Assembly (NCBI GenBank): GCA_003449595.1
Contig: DMHB01000176.1
Span: 1-11,111 of the forward strand
Reading direction: 5' to 3'
Length of the DNA stretch: 11,111 nt
DNA from: Microscillaceae bacterium
Lineage (GTDB): Bacteria; Bacteroidota; Bacteroidia; Cytophagales; Microscillaceae
Of the stretch, positions 7,103 through 11,111 are shown one piece after another. The notes beneath the pieces are model-generated. The model had not been told where the DNA came from and did not search any database. It saw only the letters and a program-made list of their open reading frames with translations. The translations under genes and the position numbers were made by a program. Position 1 is the stretch's first letter; the number at the start of each line of letters is the position of its first letter.

Positions 7103-7858
7103 TCATTTTTCGACAACAAATATCATACGGGGCGAATTATCGGGGTCATATTCGTCCAAATTATAATTGCCAAAAGTGCTCAGTAATGTCAGAGAGGCTT
7201 GTGTAAAGTAACGTTGAAAATCTTGATGCGCTATGTTTTTCACATTTTCTTCAAAGTGAAGTATTTTATTGCCATCTTGTACTTTGATTAGCTTTTTGAA
7301 AACACCATTCTCCATCGAGCGCTCAATTTTGAAATTTACACCCCCCACAGGTTTGATTTCTAAAGTAAGCATATCGCGTAGTGCTCTGGCAGGATTAAGG
7401 TAGTCTAATACCAATTTCCCTCCCTTTTTGAGGCTTTGCTCAATGGCCAAAAGCACTTTTAGGTTTTCGGCCTCGTCGTCATAATACCCAAAACTGGTAA
7501 ACATACTGAGCACATAATCGAAATAGGAGGGTTGTAATACCTCACGCATATCGTGTTGGATGAATCGAAGTCGTTCGTTTTGCAATGGCAGCAGGTGTTT
7601 GATGTTGTTTTCTGCAATATCGACACCGATAACCTTGAAGCCCTTGCGGTGGAGGTATAAAGCGTGCCTGCCTTTGCCACAGCCCAAATCTAAAATTTCA
7701 TCTTGTGTGGTAAATCCTAAGAGACGTTGCAATTGGTCTAAGAAATGATGAGCTTCGGCCTCATTGCGATTTTGGTACAATAAATGATAGTAGTAAGAGT
7801 TGAACCAGTCGCTAATCCAATCTTGATGCGGGAGGGTTGAGTTAATTTGTTCGCTCAT
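7103..7858 (-). CDS. Class I SAM-dependent methyltransferase
   Basis: The 251-residue cytoplasmic protein has the Rossmann-type SAM-binding core: motif I ILDLGCGKGRHALYL (55-69), an acidic residue ending strand 2 (GVD, Asp80), QHDMRE (101-106) as motif II, and DYVLSMFTSFGYY (114-126) as the post-II strand. A GGKLVLDY strand (146-153) follows. The C-terminal half (about 170-245) forms the substrate-binding part and ends in PRMIFVVEK. The architecture is that of the broad 'Methyltransf_25' group, whose substrates range from small molecules to lipids; the acceptor cannot be read from the sequence. The ATG overlaps the apbE stop as ATGA, indicating translational coupling to apbE, and the SGNH gene follows closely. 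Confidence 0.88.
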   Translation of the reverse strand: MSEQINSTLPHQDWISDWFNSYYYHLLYQNRNEAEAHHFLDQLQRLLGFTTQDEILDLGCGKGRHALYLHRKGFKVIGVDIAENNIKHLLPLQNERLRFIQHDMREVLQPSYFDYVLSMFTSFGYYDDEAENLKVLLAIEQSLKKGGKLVLDYLNPARALRDMLTLEIKPVGGVNFKIERSMENGVFKKLIKVQDGNKILHFEENVKNIAHQDFQRYFTQASLTLLSTFGNYNLDEYDPDNSPRMIFVVEK

Positions 7859-8919
7859 GGCTTGTCTGCTTTTTGAGTGGGTTTGGGTGCTACTTCTTGC
7901 AAACTTTTCTCCAAGCCTTTGGTCATATAAGTGGCTAAGCTGCCGTCGGCATTGGCATATACAAAATAAGCATCCAGCGACGGATTTTGCGCTAAAAACT
8001 GCTTGGCTTTGTCAAGACCCATCACCATAAAGGCCGTAGCATAGGCATCTGCCGACATACAATCTTTGGCGATTACGGTAGCACTGAGCAGCGAATGTTG
8101 AACCGGGTAGCCGGTTTTAGGATTGACAGTGTGCGAATATTTTTTCTTGTCGATAATATAAAATTTTCGGTAGTTGCCGGAGGTGGCCAACGCCTTGTTT
8201 TCTAACTGCACGATGGCTTGGGTAGGGCTTCCGCCCGAGGCTTCATAGGTAGGGTTAGCTATACCGATGCTCCAAAATTTATCTTCTGCATTTTTCCCTT
8301 TGCAAAGTACTTCTCCGCCTATCTCGATCATATAATTTTGAATGCCTTGTTTTTCAAAAAACTGCGCTACCACATCCACTCCATAGCCTTGGGCAATAGC
8401 ATTAAAATCTAACATCACGCCTTTTTTAAGCTTAGTAACTTGGTTTTTGTCGAAGTTGATTTTCTCGAACCCAACCAAGCGGCGTAACGTGTCGACACGT
8501 GAAGAGTCGGGAAATTTTTCGGTTTTAAACCCAAACCCCCAAGCATTGACCAAAGGCGCGACAGTAGGGTCGAAAGCGCCGTCGGTGGCTTTGTAAATTT
8601 CTAAACTTTTGGCCAAAACAGGGTAAAAAAAAGGCAATTTGAAAGTAATGGTTTTGGCGCTATCTTGGTTGAATGCCGAAATTTCGGTGTCTTTTTGATA
8701 AGTAGAAAGCGACTGGTTGAAAACCAGCAACAAGGAGTCAACACTTGATTTGAACTGGCGCGATTTATAATCCAAATACTTGATTTGGTAGGTAGTGCCC
8801 ATCGCTTCACCCCTGATTTCCATCAATACGGGGCGTTGGGCGGCGCGATACAAATAAACTGCCGAGATAGAAGCAAGCAAAAGGACAGAATAAATGATAT
8901 TTTTTTGTACGTTGTTCAT
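7855..8919 (-). CDS. apbE: FAD:protein FMN transferase (ApbE family), membrane-anchored
   Basis: ApbE-type enzymes use FAD to attach FMN covalently to a Thr or Ser of exported flavoproteins such as Nqr/Rnf subunits. The 354-residue product starts with an N-terminal hydrophobic segment (about 8-24) after MNNVQKN, which would anchor it facing the periplasm; there is no lipobox Cys. Family motifs are present in order: GTTYQI (41-46), STYQKDTEISAFN (72-84), TDGAFDPTVAPLVNAWGFG (112-130), DFNAIAQGYGVD (171-182), IEIGGEV (198-204), ATSGNYRKF (245-253), HTVNPKTGYP (263-272) and MSADAYATAF (288-297), the latter holding the Mg-binding Asp291 and Thr295. I chose ATG 8919; a TTG at 8949 only adds residues before the signal. 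No FMN-accepting partner is visible nearby. It is the first gene of the minus-strand operon. Confidence 0.95.
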   Translation of the reverse strand: MNNVQKNIIYSVLLLASISAVYLYRAAQRPVLMEIRGEAMGTTYQIKYLDYKSRQFKSSVDSLLLVFNQSLSTYQKDTEISAFNQDSAKTITFKLPFFYPVLAKSLEIYKATDGAFDPTVAPLVNAWGFGFKTEKFPDSSRVDTLRRLVGFEKINFDKNQVTKLKKGVMLDFNAIAQGYGVDVVAQFFEKQGIQNYMIEIGGEVLCKGKNAEDKFWSIGIANPTYEASGGSPTQAIVQLENKALATSGNYRKFYIIDKKKYSHTVNPKTGYPVQHSLLSATVIAKDCMSADAYATAFMVMGLDKAKQFLAQNPSLDAYFVYANADGSLATYMTKGLEKSLQEVAPKPTQKADKP

Positions 8920-8946
8920 AAGGCGTAATGCAAGCAAAATGTGGTG

Positions 8947-8954
8947 CAAATATC
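8947..8954 (-). promoter_or_regulatory. Weak candidate -7 element for the apbE operon
   Basis: Read on the minus strand, GATATTTG differs from TAnnTTTG by one base at its first position. It lies 27 bases before the apbE ATG, a distance that fits a short leader. The divergent gap to ruvA (8920-9120) holds nothing else on this strand that I can support. Confidence 0.25.
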
Positions 8955-9085
8955 AGAATTAAAAACAGGAAAGGAAAACGGTTGTTTGCCTGCTCGCAAC
9001 GAAACCTGCATCAGTTGTTAAGCAATCTTACTGTTCGTGTGGGAATAAATCAATTCAAAACCTTTTCCTAACGATTAAATTGGCT

Positions 9086-9093
9086 TAAATTTG
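9086..9093 (+). promoter_or_regulatory. Candidate Bacteroidota -7 promoter element for ruvA
   Basis: TAAATTTG matches TAnnTTTG exactly and ends 27 bases before the ruvA ATG, giving an expected leader of about 20 bases. No -33 TTG at normal spacing is seen. Its position argues against the alternative TTG start at 9091, which would fall inside the promoter element. Confidence 0.45.
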
Positions 9094-9120
9094 CTCTTTA
9101 TTTCCTCATCATTTTATCCA

Positions 9121-9717
9121 ATGATTGCATACTTAAAAGGCGTGATTGCGCACAAAGAACCCGCTCTGGTGATTATTGATGTAGGCGGGGTAGGGTATCA
9201 GGTACGGGTTTCGCTCAACACCTTTGCAGCATTACCGGCTGAAAACCAACCTTGCCAGTTGCTAACCCATTTGCAAATCAAAGAAGATGCCCATATTTTA
9301 TATGGTTTTTTGGAGGCCATCGAAAAACGTCTTTTCTTAGATTTACTCACCATTTCGGGCATTGGGGGAAACACTGCGCTCATTATCCTCTCTTCATTGA
9401 CAACCCAAGAGCTTTACCAAGCGCTAACTACCGAAGATGTGCGAACCATCCAAAGTATCAAGGGCATTGGCGCTAAAACAGCCCAACGCATCGTTTTAGA
9501 GCTAAAAGACAAAGTGCGCCGCGACAGCTTTGAAGAATCAACCAATGTTTTATTTGAATTAAGACAACAAAATCAAGCCAAACAAGAAGCGTTGATGGCT
9601 TTGTTGGCTTTAGGCGTAACCAAACAAGTGGCTGAGAAAAACATCGATATGATCTTGAAGAAAGAGGGTAACGCTTTAAAAGTTGAAGACCTTATCAAAT
9701 TGGCACTTAAAATGTAG
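9121..9717 (+). CDS. ruvA: Holliday junction branch migration protein RuvA
   Basis: RuvA binds four-way DNA junctions as a tetramer and loads the RuvB motor for branch migration in recombinational repair. The 198-residue length is normal. Domain I is an OB fold (about 1-62) with the start MIAYLKGVI and DVGGVGYQV; Glu55 and Asp56 (KEDAHILYGF) occupy the same numbers as the acidic pin of E. coli RuvA. Domain II has two helix-hairpin-helix motifs, SGIGGNTALIIL (79-90) and KGIGAKTAQRIVLEL (114-128). A flexible linker (about 133-150) leads to domain III (about 151-198), the three-helix RuvB contact, with ALLALGVTKQVAEK. The first HhH reads GIGGNT where many RuvA proteins have GxGPKx; the second is canonical. 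ATG 9121 gives the conserved family N-terminus. sprA follows in the same direction after a 167-base gap. Confidence 0.97.
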   Translation: MIAYLKGVIAHKEPALVIIDVGGVGYQVRVSLNTFAALPAENQPCQLLTHLQIKEDAHILYGFLEAIEKRLFLDLLTISGIGGNTALIILSSLTTQELYQALTTEDVRTIQSIKGIGAKTAQRIVLELKDKVRRDSFEESTNVLFELRQQNQAKQEALMALLALGVTKQVAEKNIDMILKKEGNALKVEDLIKLALKM

Positions 9718-9781
9718 TATATTAGCGCTTGGCCTTTTTTACATAGAATCTTACTCGTTGAAAATGCAAGATAGGATATGC

Positions 9782-9798
9782 AAAAACACGCTGTTTTT
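9782..9798. other. Small AT-rich hairpin between ruvA and sprA
   Basis: AAAAACA and TGTTTTT form a perfect 7-bp inverted repeat around CGC, starting 65 bases after the ruvA stop. It could weakly terminate ruvA transcription or be an mRNA structure, but with only one G-C pair it is a poor intrinsic terminator. The rest of the gap (9718-9884) shows no other feature I can support. Confidence 0.25.
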
Positions 9799-9884
9799 AT
9801 GAAATGATGCCCTCAAACAGCTTGGTTTTCCGTGAATTTTAACCTTGAACCCAACTAACGTTTTAGCCAAAACATCCCACAGGT

Positions 9885-11111
9885 TTGTTCGCCTTTAAGT
9901 ACATATTACCGTTTAGTTTGTATGCAATCTTTTCGCTATGGGCCGATTTCTGGGTCGCAGATAAGAAAAAGCCTGTGCTTTGGGATACTTCGGCACGACA
10001 AGATTCACTGGTTTTGCCCACCGACACCATTCCTAAAGACTCTATCAAAAAATACAAACCATCCTACACACCCAACACACGCCGCAAAGACCGCTATGGC
10101 GACCCCATCTCGGCGCGCTTGCGCAGAAGAGCGATTTTTGGAGACCCTAAAAACCAAGAACTCAACATTGAATATGAAAAAGACTCGTCGGGTGGTAAGT
10201 TCATCATTCAAGAAAAAATCGGCCAGACCGACTTTCGTCCCCCGACCGAGCTGCGCGAAGGCGAGCTAAACAAACTCAAAGACCAAGAAGCGAAAGAAGA
10301 ATATTGGAAAGAAAAATCGTCTGGCGACAGTGCCAACAATGCCTTAACAGGTAGGCGCCTAATCCCAAAAATACCCACCCGAAGTGAATTTATGCGCAGG
10401 GTTTTTGGGGGTGACTACATCGAGTTTAAGCCAACCGGGTTTATCAATATGAATTTTGGAGTGGTGCAGCAAAAAGTGGCCAACCCTACTTTGTCCATCA
10501 GGCAACAATCGAACATCAATTTTAATTTCGACCCCCACGCCAATGTGAACCTCATCGGAAAGATAGGCGAGAAACTCACCGTTAGGGGAAATTTGGACAC
10601 CAAAGCCAGTTTCGATTTTGAGAACAATTTCAAAGTAGAATACAAAGGGTTTGAAGAAGACATTATCCGAAAGATAGAGTTTGGAAATGTGAGTTTCCCT
10701 TTACCCACCACCTTAATTCAGGGCGCACAAAACTTGTTTGGAGTAACCACCCACTTTCAATTTGGAAAATTGTCGATTCGCTCGGTTTTTGGCAACCAGC
10801 GCGCCCGTGCCGAAACCCTCAATTTGGCCGGAAGAGGCGGAGCACAACGGAAAAACTTTGAAGTAAGGGCCGATAATTATGATGTAAACCGTCATTTTTT
10901 TCTTGCCCATTTTTTTAGAGATCGTTATGAGCAATCCTTACGCTCTTTGCCAGTCATTACTTCCAATGTTACTGTTACACGGGTCGAAGTATATGTAACC
11001 AACCGTACCAATAATACCGATGCGCTGCGCAACATCGTGGCTTTTACCGATTTAGGGGAAAGTAACCGCGCTCTTCGTCCCAACAATCCGGCTATTTCGC
11101 CAATAGTACTC
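9885..11111 (+). CDS. sprA: SprA, type IX secretion outer-membrane translocon, N-terminal part (cut by right edge)
   Basis: SprA (also named Sov) is the very large outer-membrane beta-barrel through which type IX secretion substrates leave the cell; it is needed for gliding adhesin export in flavobacteria. The 409 residues present are the N-terminal part of a protein normally well over 2000 residues. Recognisable conserved stretches include RKDRYGDP (67-74), a Lys/Glu-rich segment (EAKEEYWKEK), GRRLIPKI (156-163), KIGEKLTVRGNLD (226-238), FDFENNFKVEY (243-253), EEDIIRKIEFGNVSFPL (257-273), QGAQNLFGV (279-287), NYDVNRHFFLAHFFRDRYE (331-349) and VTRVEVYVTNR (364-374). The frame opens after a TAG at 9864 and contains no ATG before residue 170. 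The best start is TTG 9885, giving a signal peptide (FAFKYILPFSLYAIFSLWA, cleavage after Ala20). The start is therefore less certain than the identity. Confidence 0.93.
   Translation, partial: MFAFKYILPFSLYAIFSLWADFWVADKKKPVLWDTSARQDSLVLPTDTIPKDSIKKYKPSYTPNTRRKDRYGDPISARLRRRAIFGDPKNQELNIEYEKDSSGGKFIIQEKIGQTDFRPPTELREGELNKLKDQEAKEEYWKEKSSGDSANNALTGRRLIPKIPTRSEFMRRVFGGDYIEFKPTGFINMNFGVVQQKVANPTLSIRQQSNINFNFDPHANVNLIGKIGEKLTVRGNLDTKASFDFENNFKVEYKGFEEDIIRKIEFGNVSFPLPTTLIQGAQNLFGVTTHFQFGKLSIRSVFGNQRARAETLNLAGRGGAQRKNFEVRADNYDVNRHFFLAHFFRDRYEQSLRSLPVITSNVTVTRVEVYVTNRTNNTDALRNIVAFTDLGESNRALRPNNPAISPIVL

Noticed and set aside
9091..9120. TTG start ten codons before the ruvA ATG
   Set aside because: It overlaps a perfect TAnnTTTG element and precedes the conserved RuvA N-terminus MIAYLKG.
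9911..9920. TTAGTTTG as a possible sprA promoter element
   Set aside because: It differs from the consensus and lies downstream of the only usable start codon, within the signal peptide coding sequence.
9922..10269. An ATG-started frame of 115 codons on the plus strand at the start of sprA
   Set aside because: Its sequence is a frame-shifted reading of conserved SprA and has low-complexity His/Pro/Thr content; the SprA frame runs uninterrupted through it.
1..11111. A novel defence, mobile or toxin-antitoxin system
   Set aside because: No integrase, transposase, nuclease, antitoxin, attachment site or flanking repeat is visible; the genes are chromosomal housekeeping and envelope functions.

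Overview
The window looks like chromosomal DNA from a member of the Bacteroidota, probably a Cytophaga/Flexibacter-like gliding relative. The strongest sign is the beginning of sprA, which encodes the giant outer-membrane translocon of the type IX secretion system and is found only in this phylum. Supporting signs are starts without Shine-Dalgarno sequences and several TAnnTTTG elements of the Bacteroidota promoter type. Most of the window is ordinary, well-conserved, densely packed chromosome. I see no phage, insertion sequence, CRISPR array, tRNA or rRNA.

Layout. (1) 1-391, minus strand: the start of an unidentified lipoprotein gene that runs off the left edge. Its start region carries a 10-bp tandem repeat that changes the reading frame. 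(2) About 392-816: a weakly explained gap with one good promoter-like element and two short minus-strand frames of doubtful reality. (3) 817-5826, plus strand: a probable operon of an MMPL/RND-type exporter, a secreted leucine-rich-repeat protein with 20 repeats, and murB (peptidoglycan precursor synthesis). A hairpin between the convergent murB and SGNH genes probably ends transcription from both sides. (4) 8919-5842, minus strand: apbE (FAD:protein FMN transferase), a class I SAM methyltransferase and an SGNH/GDSL esterase, tightly packed with an ATGA overlap and a 16-nt gap. (5) 9121-11111, plus strand: ruvA (Holliday-junction branch migration), then sprA, cut by the right edge. As I recall, ruvA next to sprA is a conserved order in this phylum.

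Functionally the window mixes envelope genes (lipoprotein, exporter, LRR protein, murB, SGNH esterase, ApbE, SprA) with housekeeping DNA repair. The envelope theme is real but does not by itself define a new system. The points most worth a second look are the repeat at the lipoprotein start, the unexplained 392-816 stretch, the missing ATG for sprA, and the apbE-methyltransferase-SGNH operon with no known shared pathway.
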